DNA from: Dendrobium chrysotoxum | Lineage: Eukaryota > Streptophyta > Magnoliopsida > Asparagales > Orchidaceae | Length of the DNA: 64,000 nucleotides | Assembly (NCBI GenBank): GCA_019925795.1 | Contig: CM034315.1 | Coordinates: forward strand, 6,758,001 to 6,822,000 | Reading direction: 5' to 3' | Shown: in pieces, positions 35,701 to 49,300 of the stretch | Layout: each line of letters starts with the position of its first letter | Numbering within the stretch: the stretch's first letter is position 1 | The notes under the pieces: model-generated | What the model was told of the DNA's origin: nothing | The model's input: only the letters and a program-made list of their open reading frames with translations | Database searches by the model: none | Program-made: the position numbers and the translations under genes

Positions 35701-38700
35701 ACAATGTGTTGGCTCATCTTAGGAAAGAATCGACTCGGGTGGTCACAACTTCCTCCGTTCCCTCGCTTGAAGAAAGAAGAAAGGAAAAGAAACTAATTCA
35801 AGAAGAGCAGTAGGAGACTGCGGTCTCCAAAAAGACTATGAAAATGCTGAAGCAGCTTGAAGGAGTCCCAGGGGTAAAGTGGAAATCTCCTACTGAGCCG
35901 GTGCTAGATCTGAAAGGATTGCCTAAGGTACAAGCATTTACTTCCAAGCAGCACCCTGGCCAGGCTAGCTCTTCAAAATATGGTAAAATAAAATCTGCCA
36001 AGAGAAAAACCAAGCCGAAGAAGCCCAGAGAAAGAAAGACAGCAATTCAAAGAGTTATCGACAGTTTGGACGAGTATTACCAAACATCAAGACAACCTAT
36101 TAAGCTCGCTGATTTCATGTCAGAGCTTAAAATAGAGGAAGCTGAGGAAGATAATGAAGACCCTTTTCTGGTAGAAGTATGTCGGGTTATCTCGGCGGCA
36201 CCAAATACACTGATAAAAGAAGAATGTACTGAGGAGATGCCCTCTGAATCCTGTATGATGGTGTCACCAATAGATTACACTTTAGAGGAGGATCTGTATT
36301 TTCCAAGGAAAAATGAATCGGACCCCGACATAGCGTCGCAAATGGGACATGTAAACCTGGGCAGTAACTCCGAATCAACGAATGAATCTCTAGATGCGAC
36401 GATGGCTGACTCGGAAGAAAACACGCCATCAGATGAGTCTGGGCCGGAGGAGATTGCTCTAGTGCAGCTAAGAAGTGGCAAGATACTGCCACCTCCACTG
36501 AAGAAAGGGATATCCAATAAAGATAAAGGGAAGGAGATAGTTATCAACGAAGATATCATCCCAAAGGATCCCGAGAAGAAAGATACTCCAGTCAAAGGGA
36601 TAGATTATAATATCTTATCTCATCTGAGAAAAATCCCTGCCCGATCAGCATATACGATGCTCTAGTGTTGTCTAAAAACCTTGAAAGATACGAGGCATAT
36701 TTTGCTGAGTGCAACATGACTGAGGTCCTGCAAGCTCGTAATGAACCGTTCATCACCTTCACTGAGGGTGACATGATGCTCGGGACCGCAGACTACAAAC
36801 GACCTTTATATGTTACTGTAGAGAGTGACAGTTTGATAATCAGTCGGATCTTGATCGATCCCGGATCCTCCATCAACCTTAGAAGCCTGAAAGCACTGAG
36901 ATCGTTGTGCCTCGACATAGAATATTTCGGGCCAAACAAGGTGATGGTGCAATCCTTCAATGAGAAGGGACAGATAACTCTAGGATCATTTATGCTCTCC
37001 CTCACATTTGGAGAGCTGCATATAGATGCCAAATTTATGTGATTGACGTGGACACCTCATTCAAGGCGCTTCTAGGTCGCCCGTGGTTGCACGAGTATGG
37101 TATTGTCCCATCAATGATGCATCAGTGCATGAAGTATATTAGGGATAGAGAAAAATTCAGGATCTCTGGTGACATCCAACCCTTTGCAGTCCATGAAGTA
37201 ACGATTTATGAAGATGCCAGATACTTCATGCCAAAGAAGTTGAAGCCGTCAAGCTCTCTTGAGGCTCAAGCATCTAATCCAGAAATTATAAAGCAACCTA
37301 AATAAGAAGGTGAGGAGAAGCAGGTGGGGAGAAAGAAGGCGTCGTCGACTCTTTCCAAAATAGAGGCTACTTCTAAAGAAAGAAAACATGTACCTCACAT
37401 GGGCAGTGACATAGATGAAGATGATGTCACCCCTACAAAATCTCAAAGGGTATGCCACTCAACGGCTGAATGGAGTAGGGAGGTTGAATATTCAAATGAC
37501 AATTATGACTACGACTCTATCTACATGAACACGGTGCAAGATGTATTCTCTAGAAGAATAGATTGCCTGTCAATCTCAAATAGTGTGCTCATAGTCACGC
37601 GTGTTCCCCTACTATATTTCAAAGAAATAAGTCCGCGAGAGGTGCATAGGGTTGAAGAACTTGCAACCCTTTATCTTCCTCCTTTTAAAAAGGAGACTGA
37701 GTCAGGGAATGTACTCTATTCCGTGGGAAAGCTCGAGGAAGAGAATTACGATTGGTGTCGTATGCTCGTCGATTCTGAAGAATTACTACCTACGAGGCTA
37801 CATAGGTTTAATGTCAAATGTATTCAAAGAATGTTGCGAAAACAGATCAATATTCCTACCTCCAAACGACAGTTTTGTACGTGCCTAAGCCTCTGGTATG
37901 GAAGGAATCCGCGTCCATTACGACGGAAGGATATAAATGCATATAAAGGTATTAGATTCATGAGGCGAAAATACCTCCGGAAGGAGACTTGCCGAGCAAT
38001 TACATGCAGGGAGATCGAATCCGACGACAATGACGAAGAGACATATGAAGTTGACACTCATGATGATCAGCCTGTAGAAGCCAAGCCTGCACCAGAAGAA
38101 CTGGAAGATGGTGGACAGGTAGCCACTATGGACGAACTAAAAGAAGTCAACTTGGGAACCGAGGATGACCCTCGCCCAACCTTCATTAGTTCCCTTATGC
38201 CAGAAGAGTAAGTGGAGGAAATAAAGGGAACTCTTCTTTGAATTCAGGGATTGCTTTGCTTGGACATACGCTAAAATGTCCGGCTTATCCCCTTAGGTAG
38301 CGGTTCACAGATTAGCCATCAAGCCCGATGCAGTGCCTGTCAAACAAGCTCCAAAGAGAATGAGACTAGAGATTGAAGAACAAGTAATTGCATAAACGAA
38401 GAAACTCATAGAAGCGGGCTTCATCCGAGAAGAGAAATATGCCGATTGGATCGCCAATATCGTCCCCGTGAAAAAGAACAGTCAAATCCGTATCTGTATT
38501 GACTTTCGGGACCTCAACAAGGCGTGTCCAAAAGACGATTTTTCACTTCTTGTATCAGAATTTCTGGTTGACCCCACATCAAACTATGACATGTTCTTTT
38601 TATGGATGGATCGTCAAGATACAATCAGATCAAGGTGGCGCCTGAGAATGAAAAGCATACATCATTCAAAACATCCATCAGCATTTTCTGCTACACGGTC

Positions 38701-41700
38701 ATGCCCTTTGACCTGAAGAATGCGGGTGCTACCTACCAACGAGCAATGACACATATATTTGATGAGTTAATACATCAAAAGGTCAAGTGCTATGTAGATG
38801 ACCTCGTCGTCAAGAGCATGGACCAGAAAGATCACTTGAATGACCTAAGGATCGTATTTGAGAGAATCAGAAAGTTCGATTTGAAGATGAATGATGCAAG
38901 CAAACTAGAGTGACAAGCCAGATAAAGAGAAAGTTGGGCAACACTTAACTATAGATTCAAATAGTAGCAATCATCCACCAACTTCAAAACACAATGGAAA
39001 ATTGAAATAATACGAAACAAAAGAAAAATAAAAAGGCGCTATCCTTAGAACAATCGTAAGAACGATTTACGCACATGCATCGAAAAGTAGGTAAAGTAAA
39101 ATATGTGCTTAGGGCTAGCAAACCGATGGTCCACCACAGCAAGAAAGTCCAAACGTCCAACCAACTCCTCCAGCAAATACTTCCAAATCAGCCAACCAAC
39201 AACATCAATCGCTCAAGAAGAAAGGTACAGGTGGAGTGGAACTTGTGGAGAGAAGAAGAGGTAAGAAGCCCAGACGAAATAGAGAAGAGAAGGAAACAGA
39301 ACAAGCTCTCAAGCTTTTCCAAGAAGAGAAGAAACCCTCAGGTTTTGGTGGCTATACTTAACAATTTTCAACAACATTTTTCATCCAAAAACATTTCATA
39401 TATATAGGCACAAGAAGAAACCGAACAGCCATAGCACCTCCAATTAAACCAATTAGATTTAGGGAAATGAAAGGCCATTAGTCACCAACAGCAGTTTCCA
39501 GGTTCGACACAGGAAACAGGGGAAGAAATGCCACGGGAAAAGCAGACGGGATGGAACCGAAGGGGCAAACCAGCTAACAAGACAGCGGGCACGGGAAGCC
39601 CAGCAGAACTCACGGGAAACAGCAAAACCACCAGAAACCGAAGGGTGCAAGGGGGGAAACCGAGAAGGCAGCAAGGGGAAAAGGAAAAGACAATTCCACC
39701 ATAATGAGCTACCACAACACTTCAATCAATGAGCTAAACTTCAGCTCAAAAAGGAGAACTTAATTCCAACTCAACAAAGTCCAACCCGAAATTCAGCAGC
39801 CACCCAAAAGGAGCCAATCAAGCTAGCAAACCAAGGTCTACCAAGCCCAAGCACAACCTACCATGTTCATAGGATGCCTTCCATCATTGGATAGCTAAAA
39901 AAAATATAAAAACTAAATAAAAACCATTGTTCAATAAAAATTACAAAATAATGAATGCATCAATTCCCCCCTGGTGGGAAAGTCTCATCTCCGGATGAGA
40001 AAGCTTCAGTAACTTTTTGAAAAAGATCAGGATGTCGCTGTTTTAGTTCTCTTTCATCCATCCAAGTGCAGTCGGTCAGAGGACGGTTCTTCCATTTTGC
40101 CAAGAACCTCTTATGTTCACCATGTCTTGTTTTAGAAATTTTGACATCAATAATATCTTCAATTTGTTCTTCAGTTTTTGCCATAGGAGTAGAGAATGAC
40201 AAAGTTTCAATTTCTACAAAATCATCAGAATCTCCTTCATATAAAGAAAGGTCAGAAACATTAAATATAGGAGAAGTGCCAACAGAAATAGGTAGATCCA
40301 ACCGATAGGCATTTGTGCCTAATTTTCGAAGTATGCGAAAAGGTCCAATTTTTTTTCTGCTTAGCTTTCTAAAAGTACCAACAGGAAATCGTTGGTGACG
40401 AAAGTAAGCCATAACCAAGTCACCCACATTAAAAATAACCTCTCTTCGATGTTTATCAGCAGCAAATTTGTATTTAGCATTAGCCTTTTGGTGTTTTTCA
40501 AGGACTTGCTGTTGGACGGTCTTTATGTGATCAAAAATTTCAAAAGCTTCAGCACTGATTTTGTTTGGTAAAGGCAAGCAGTTTCTATCTAAAATGTGAG
40601 GAATAGGTTGGCCATAAAGAATCTCAAAAGGAGTTTTACCAGTTGTACGATTAACAGAATTATTATAAGCAAACTCAGCTTGGGGCAAGATTAAATCCCA
40701 TTGGGATGGTTTTTCTCCAGCAAGACACCTTAATAAATTTCCCAAGCTTCGATTGACAATCTCAATTTGTCCGTCAGTTTAAGGATGATACGCACTACTG
40801 AATTGAAGAGTAGTTCCAAGTTTTGCCCAAAGAGTTCTCCAAAAATGACTTAAAAATCTAGTATCTCGATCAGAAGTAAAAGTACAAGAAACACCGTGAA
40901 GACGAACAATCTCTTTAAAAAACAAATCAGCAATGTAAGAAGCATCAGAAGTTTTCTTGCAAGGAATAAAATGTGCCATTTTGCTAAAACGATCCACCAC
41001 CACAAAGACAGAATCAAATTTTTGAATAGTAACATGCAAACCCAAAATGAAATCCATAGAAATATCCTCCCAAGGTTTGTTAGGAATAGGCAAAGGAGTA
41101 TACAAACCAGCATTTTGTGAAGTTCCCTTAAAAGCCTGACATATCTTACATTGTTTTACTAGCTTAGCAATTTGCTTTCTCATGTGAGGCCAAAAGTATT
41201 TTTCTTCCACCAAAGTAATAGTTTTTCCCTGTCCAAAATAACCACCCAAACCCCCACTATGAAGTTCTTTCACAAGTTGCTCTCTTAAAGAGTTTTTAGA
41301 TATGCAAAGTCGAGAACCTTTAAACAAAAAACCTTCATGTATCACAAACTGAGCAGAAGGATCAGTTCCAGAAGCAAGACAAGAATCCCAAATATTCTTA
41401 AAATCAGAATCACTGGCATAAGTATCTTTTAAAAAATCAAATGAAGTAATAGTCAGGTAAACAGTTACCAACAAATGAGATCTCCGGCTTAAAGCATCAG
41501 TAACTTTGTTCAAAACACCAGTTTTATGTTTGATATGAAAAGTATACTCTTGCAAAGAAGAAACCCACTTGGCATGTCTACTCAAGTTCTGGGCATTTAT
41601 AAGATTTATAAACTTGAATTAGCCCACTACCAGCAACAGGCTCTCGAGCTCTTAAAACAAGTGCTAAATGTTAGAATAGCTCGAGTCCCCCAAGGACAAA

Positions 41701-43304
41701 ATGCAAAGGCAGATTGTTTGGCTAAATTAGCCAAAGAGTTAGCAAATGAAGACAAAGGATTACCAATATTTATTGCGGCTGAAAGCCGCCGGGTCTTAGA
41801 GCCGGCAATCTTACAATTTCCACAGGCAGAGGGACTACAAGATTCAAGCTAGTAGGATACAATTCCGGTTGATCCTCAACCTCCCCAACAGATCACTACT
41901 AGAAATCAACCAGGAGAACGCTAAGTAGTAAAGAGACGAAAAATCAGTAGATGCTCGGAGTCGTGGTTACATTGCTTAGATATTGAAGTCGAAGATGATT
42001 GGAAGCAACCGTTCATCGACTAATTCAAAGAAAGTAAACTCCCGACAAATAAATCTCTAGCTACGCAAATCCGAAAAAGAGTATTACGATATGCGTTTGT
42101 CAATGGTACGTTGTATCGACGAGCTTTTTGACCAGATGTGGCTAAGATGCATAGGGACCAAAGAAGCTGATAGAGTAGTGGCAGAAATCCATGAAGGACT
42201 TTGTGGCGCACCCCAGTCAGGTCCCAAAATGGCTTCTAAAATTAAGAGAATATGTTATTATTGGCCAACAATTGTGAGGGATTGTATTGACCATGTTAAG
42301 AGGTGTCACGGTTGTCAAATTCACAGTAATGTCATTCATCAGCCGTCAAGTTCTCTACATCCAACGACAGCGTCCTAACCATTTGAATGTTGGGGTACAG
42401 ACATAATCGGGCCAATAGATCCACCATCATCAACAGGACATCACTTTATTCTGGCAGCAACAGACTACTTTTCGAAGTGGGCAGAAGCGGCACCGTTAAG
42501 AGAGATCACTTCCGAGCACGTGATCAATTTCTTTACCCACAACATTGTCTACAGATTTGGTGTGCCGCGCCGCATGATCTCAGATAACGGCACAGCATTC
42601 AAGAGCACTAAAATCTATAAGTTCGTCGAACGACACAAGATCGATTGGCGATACTCGTCAATATACAACCCAAGAGCAAAAGGATTGGCAGAGGCCTTCA
42701 ATAAGACGCTGGTGAAATTGTTGAAGAAGATCCTCACCAATGACAAAAGAGAATGACATGCGAAGATGACAGAAGCATTGTGGGCATATCGTACTACTTA
42801 CAAAACGCCGACCAAAGCCACTCCTTACTCATTAGTGTTTAGAGTTGAAGCGGTATTGTCACTAGAAGTTGAACTACCATATCTTCGGGTCGCTATCCAG
42901 AATGAGCTTGCTCAAGAACAAAATGCTCAGTTGAGAATGGAAGAGCTCGATGCACTCGATGAAGTCAGGTTGCAAACTCAACAGAACCTGGAGATTTGCC
43001 GAGCAAGGATGACAGTCATTTGATCGGATGGTGCGTCCTCGGACATTTCAAGAAGGGGAATTGATTCTGGTGCTGAGAAGACCAATCATCCCACACCGAA
43101 AAATCGGTGGCAAATCGTATCCAATTGGGAAGGCCCCTTCATCATCAAGAAGGTATACCAAGGAGGAGCATATCAACTTATCGATCTGCACGGTCAGAGG
43201 CCCATGCCGCCCATCAACAGTCGACACCTGAAGAAGTACTAGGCATGAAATTGCCTGAGAAAATATTGTATTTAATGCATTGTGTATTTTATACATGCTC
43301 ATTA

Positions 43305-43348
<44 letters not shown>

Positions 43349-46300
43349 TTTATTTTGAAATTCTCTTGTGTTACAAAAATGCATTTCAAAATCCCCCACG
43401 AGACGGGGCATTTTAAATATTTATTCGGGTCGATATCGCGCCGCGTGCCGAAATTCCTGAATAAATATTTAAAATCTCGAAATACAAAACCTATCTAAAA
43501 ATGTCCTTGTGAGATAGGAGGCATTTTTCAAATATACTATTTGAGTCGACATCATGCTTCGTGCTGAGATCCCCAAATAAATATTTTTTTTATTTCAAGT
43601 TTATTCCATTCTATAATGCCCTTGCAAGACAGAGGGCATTTTAAATATTTATTCGGGTCGACATCGTGTTACACACCGAGATCCCCGAATATATATTTAA
43701 AATCATTAACACAAATATTCCATCATATGGAATGATATAAAAATTTTCTCTATCAACGACATATTTTTCAAAGTATATTCAGATAATCTTCTAAAAGTTT
43801 GGGACATCATCTTCTCCAATGTACAAAAATTTCAAAAGTCAGGAAAGAGACTTTTTGTGACTACACACTCCAACAAATTGAGCCAGAACAGCTCGAAGCC
43901 TTTTAACAGCCTGAAGCTTAAGGTTCGAATGGGTGTAAGAGGTTGGATCCAACACCCCCAAATATGGTCGGATAGCTGGCAATTCCGTCTACTCAACACG
44001 CCAGAAGAAAGGACGTAGTAGCTGAACTCCCACCTCGTCAACCCGTCAGTAGGGACTGTAGGAAGAACGAAGGCTAATTTGACTCGACGAGTTCAAATAG
44101 TCGTAGTTACAAGTCTCTCCTAATTGACTGGAGAATCAAAGTTTCATTGGGAAGGAGTCACGAACAACTACCGAATGCTCGTAGACTCTAGATCTTCAAC
44201 CATAAAAGATGACTCCAAATCTACCAACTTCAGCAAAATCAGTATTGGGAAGTACACTTCCCATAGCTCAAGTCTAAAACCTGAATGGGTGTAAGAGGCC
44301 GGATCTAACACGCCCAAATATGGCCGGATTGCTGGCAACTCCATCTACTCAGCACGCCATAAGAAAGGCCGCAGTAGAGCAACCTTCATTTCAACAACCA
44401 GAGGACGAAGAGCTATCAAATCCTAACTCTCCTAATCTGATGAACTCAAGTGACTTAGATTAAGGTTTCCTCAAGTGGTTAAGGATCAAGATACTACCCA
44501 CATTTGGTACTATCAACTGAATCTGAAACCTGTAAATTCTTCAACAAATTCGTAAAGCATCAAGCGAGGATTGAAAGAATTTTTCTTCAACAAGTTCACC
44601 AAAGCACAAAGCAAAGGACCGATAAAATTATCTCAAAGTTCACATAAAGCTTAAGGCTGAACTTAGGGGATTCCGTCATCAATAAGTCCACTATGCATAA
44701 AGCTATGGACTGATAACTTTTCGCCACCGACCTAATACGAACCTCAAAGGTTTAGGTCACCGGCATCTACTCCTTCATCAAGCCCGCCAAAGCAAGAAGC
44801 ATAGGGTAGAAGGTACAAAAATCGCCCGACAAGTCAGTAAAGGCAAGTCAGGTAATTCTCTATTAATATTCACAGCACAAAGCATATGGTAGAAGGAATC
44901 AAAATCTTAGGACTCAAGTTAAAGTTACGAAAAGAAACATCCTGAACGACATCTATAAATGTCCCATAAGACTAGGGGCATTTTGACCTATACAGTAGAT
45001 ACAAAAAGAAAATAAAAAGATAATACTTAGAATGATTACCTGTCTAAGACCTTACCCGTATCTCTGCCGAAATCGTGTCCCCAGTTTGCAAACGGTGCCA
45101 AAGTCAGAAGCCCATACCCGCGTGCGGAGATCTCCTCAATCGCTACTCTCCGACGTCGTTAAAAGCAAGCGAAACGAAAACTCCAGGCTTCTTCCACATT
45201 CGCTACCCCACGCAACTGAAGCTCCCGTTGCTACTTCCTTTCTCCGACTCCAATTCAACGCCAAAGCTACTACCCTTTGACGACTTGCCCTCCCTATTGG
45301 ATCGGAAGTTAAGACTTTTGATCGGAGGCAACAACGGGAGCTCCGCTCGCTGTGAAGGTAACTCTCTCCTGATCGCGCTCTTCTTCGGCTCCTCCATGGA
45401 TGTTCTACCTCGCCCCTTCCCTATCCGATCATAAGTTACGACAATTTGAGCGGGACCAACAACGGGAGCTCGCCGCTGTGAGGGTAACTTTCCCTCTTTC
45501 GAACGCTTCTTCGACCCCTCCTTGATGTTCGACTTCGCTCCTTAGACGACCTTCCCTTCTTGTTTGATCGGAAGCAGCAATGGGAGTTCGCTTGCTGTGA
45601 AGGTAATCTTCTCCCTCTCATGCGCTTCTTCGGCCAAATCCAATAAATCCGTTGAACAGAGGAGAGCCGAGGGGTTAATCATAATTAATTTTAATTAATT
45701 AATTATAATTAATTTTAAATAATTATAATTTTTCTAATTAATTATTATTATGATAATTAATTATAGTTATATTTTTTTTGATTAATTTTAATTAGTTTTA
45801 ATTAAAGATAATGTTAATTAATTATAATTGATTTTAATTAACTATAATTATTTAATTAATTTTAATTAATTTTAATTAATTTTAAGTAATTAATTATAAT
45901 TCATTTTAATTAATTATGATTAATCTTAATTAAGTTAATGTTAATTAATTATGATTAATTATTATTTTTAATTAGAGGTAATTAATATTAATTATTTATG
46001 ATTAATTAAGGTTATTTATAATTAATTATTGTAATTAATTATAATTACCTATAATTAATTATAATTAATAAAATGGGGGAAATAATAATACAAGATCTCT
46101 CCCTTGCCTCGACCTACATGCCAACATCACCCCGCCGACCACCAAGGTATAACCTCCTTAACTCAGATTTCCTTCCTCATCGTTTGCGGCAGATCGACGA
46201 ACCCTCTATACGCGTTCTCGTAGCACGGTGGGAGGAAACCCGGTGCGGCGCCTACGACTAGGCGGGTAATCACCTAAAATCCCATTTTCGGCATTTGCGG

Positions 46301-49300
46301 CGGACCGGAGAACCACCTATACGCGCTCTCGTAGCACGGTAGGAGGGAGCCTGGTGCGACGCATATGGCGAGGTGGATAAACCCTATACACGCTCTCATA
46401 GCGTGGTGCGGAGTCAGTTGTGTTCTCGTACGGTTACTTTTGAAGCCTCATACACACTCGCGTAGCATGGTGAGATGAAAGATGTACAGCCCGGTGTCCC
46501 CTGACATCTACCATATACGCTCTAGTAGCGTGGTGGGATGGCCCAGCTTTCTCGCAATTTTTTCCTAAACGGGGAAGACGTCGAGAGGCTCCCGAAATTT
46601 TCAGTGAACCAAGGACTTTATTTGGACATTAACTTAAAATACAAATGAGCTAAATGATGAACTTAAACTTGAACAAATAAAAGAATTTTAACTGCACATC
46701 AACTGGACATGCAATTGAACTCAAGAAAAGAACTTGAATGGACTGCAGGATACAGGGGACTTCGACAAATTTTGTAACTTAATTTGAACATAACTTGAGC
46801 ACAAAATTAAACCTAAATCAAACTTAATCAAATAATGTTGGACAACAAGAACATGAACTGGACTCAAGGAATGGAGCTCAAAGTGACAAGAAGACTTGAA
46901 CAAAGAATACTGAAGATCTGGACTTAAATGATTCAAATCACATTTGGATTACAGGGAACTCGGACTTGATTCAGGCTGGATAAGGCACTGAACTTGAACT
47001 CGAATGACAACAGAAAATTTGACTTGAATGATAAAAAAGAACATGGACATGAATCAAACTCGAACTGCAAGGACTTGAATCAAATTTGACTGCAAGGAGT
47101 TTAAATTTCGACATTGGACCAATGAAAGTGAATTTAAACATGAACTAGAAAGTGAACATTGAATGAACATGATTGGAGTATCAAAACCGAATGATAACTA
47201 ATTGTTCGAATGCATCCAAATGAATATCAGCAATCAAATAAAGGATTTATGATAAATCAATTCTCATTGTATACAAATGGAAAATAATGAGATTAGAATG
47301 ACTTATAGCATTCAAGTCAATCAACAAATGGAGAAGGTGATACTTGCATCAACCATGCGAGTCATGAGTTACTTCCAAAGACAATAAGAAACTGATAATG
47401 TTCGCCATGATTCACACACAAGAAGCATATTGGCAGAGTGAGTGAACACAAAGGAATGTAATAGCATCCTTATAACTAGCGACGATTCAACCCCAAGAGA
47501 ATATATCAGTAAAAGATAACAAGAAGCTTGCAAGCATAGCATCATGTGATAAATGATATCGTATGTTCGTGAACAAGGTGTGAAGGGTGTTTAGCAGATG
47601 AAACCACTGCTTTACAATACTCTGGCAATCAACATCAAGTTACAGATAAGCACACTGATTCACATGCAATCCAGAGTTGAAGATCTGCCATACATACAAA
47701 TTCCCTACAAATACAGATGTACGCACCACATGCCACCTATGGGTAGTTATAAAAAGACTACAGTAAATGCAGTATCATGTAGTCAATTTTAGTCTATGAA
47801 TATATCCACCTACCTACAGGCACCAGTAGCGGATGTACCGTAAAGGCCAAGGGCCATAGCAAAATGCATGAAGGATGCAGCAAATGCAAACACATCTATA
47901 AGCTATCATAGCAGAAGAGGACCCGTTGTACACCCGAGTGTGTCAACCACAAGTAAAATGCAGAATAACTACAGCAAATACAAATGCCAGTAGTCAATTC
48001 TAGAAGACTCGTATGCAAAGCAATGACCACGAACAAAAATATCACGTGAATGTAATTGTCTTCAAATGAAAAGTAGGAGATTCGTTAGTGTACTACAATC
48101 TACCTGCGTAAATCAGTAAGCAGTGCACGACAGTCTACCTATACAAAGCAATAAATAACTCAATCCACCAGCTACTATGCCATGCCACCGGATCTGCAGC
48201 TTGTATTCAAGTAGACAAAATGCGTGTATGAGCTTCCAAGTAAAATGCTGCATTGAAGGGGAGGTTTCCCACACAACTTAGCAGTGTCAAATATTCCTAA
48301 AATACCCCCGCACGTGCACCGTAATATGTATGCACATAGGTACACCGAAATGCATGTGTAACTGTAAACCCGCATGGGCCCCAACGAGTGTGTTATTGGT
48401 ACACACATGACGTCTAGGGATGCTGCGCGGGTCAATAAATTTGAACATGATCCTCCTAAGCAGGTAAGTAGGAGTCGACAATGTTCATCAAATAATTATA
48501 AAATGTCCCAAACACCCGCATGGGCTGCGGCGAGCGTGTTATGGTACACACGTGACGTCTAGGGATGCTATGCGGGTTAATAAGTGATTCAAGTTCGAGC
48601 CCGATCCTTCTATGCGGGTAGATAGGAGTCGACACGGCTCGAACCATAAAACAAATATACAGTCGCGCTATTGACCGGGATATTTGTTTTATACATTCAT
48701 ATTAGGCCTTCAAGGTCTATTAAATGGAGGGTTCACTAACGAAAACCTACATCCAATGAAGAACCCGATCCTTTGTCGGCAAATTAACAGAGTTGATAAG
48801 GTTCAATCCACAAATGGAAATGACCCCAAACACTCCGATGATGGCCGTATTGAATGCAAATCTCAACTGGAGGGGTTAATTTCAAATACTCTATACTTTC
48901 GAATTCCACCCAAAATCTTACAAAATTCAAATCTCCAAAAAGATCCCAAATTTCAAATATTTAAAATTGAAATTCAACCCATCAAACACTTGAAGCATAA
49001 AATTCATCCACCCTCCGCAACAGTTTGTCGAGATGGACAAATCAAAATTTACTTCAGCTCACATGGAGCTAATGCCTAGTCGAAAATATCACTAGGATCC
49101 ATTCTCAAATAATCTCCTGCCAATAAGGACGTGGTACGTGTCTTCTAACCGGCAGTTTCGCCACCAAATGACACTGCAAGATAAACGGTTATGACCCAGG
49201 GCCCTCTGAACCAAGTGGTTTTGCCGCTAAATAGCATCACGAAATAGCGGTTATGGCCAAAGCCAGTACGTTTCTTAGTGGCATCAAATCTTTGAGATAT

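Larger units (their letters stand above)
38911..41617 (-). mobile_element. Element B: 5'-truncated chromovirus nested in element C
   Basis: The minus-strand element consists of the end of RNase H, integrase, chromodomain, polypurine tract (aggggggaat) and a 1052-bp 3' LTR (38911-39962). It starts abruptly within RNase H at about 41617, and no 5' LTR or gag is present. No matching target duplication exists because one end is lost. Part of element C is missing at the same place, so one deletion probably removed both. Confidence 0.9.

Noticed and set aside
37324..38211. A 295-codon open frame as an unknown host protein
   Set aside because: It sits in frame order between protease and reverse transcriptase of element C and ends in the linker motif normal before RT.
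41526..41852. A single + strand frame crossing the B/C junction as one protein
   Set aside because: Its first part is antisense to element B integrase/RNase H; only the part from about 41618 shows RNase H motifs of element C.
43048..43389. Frames rich in Thr-His or Tyr-Ile repeats
   Set aside because: They are translations of the (TA)n(TG)n microsatellite.
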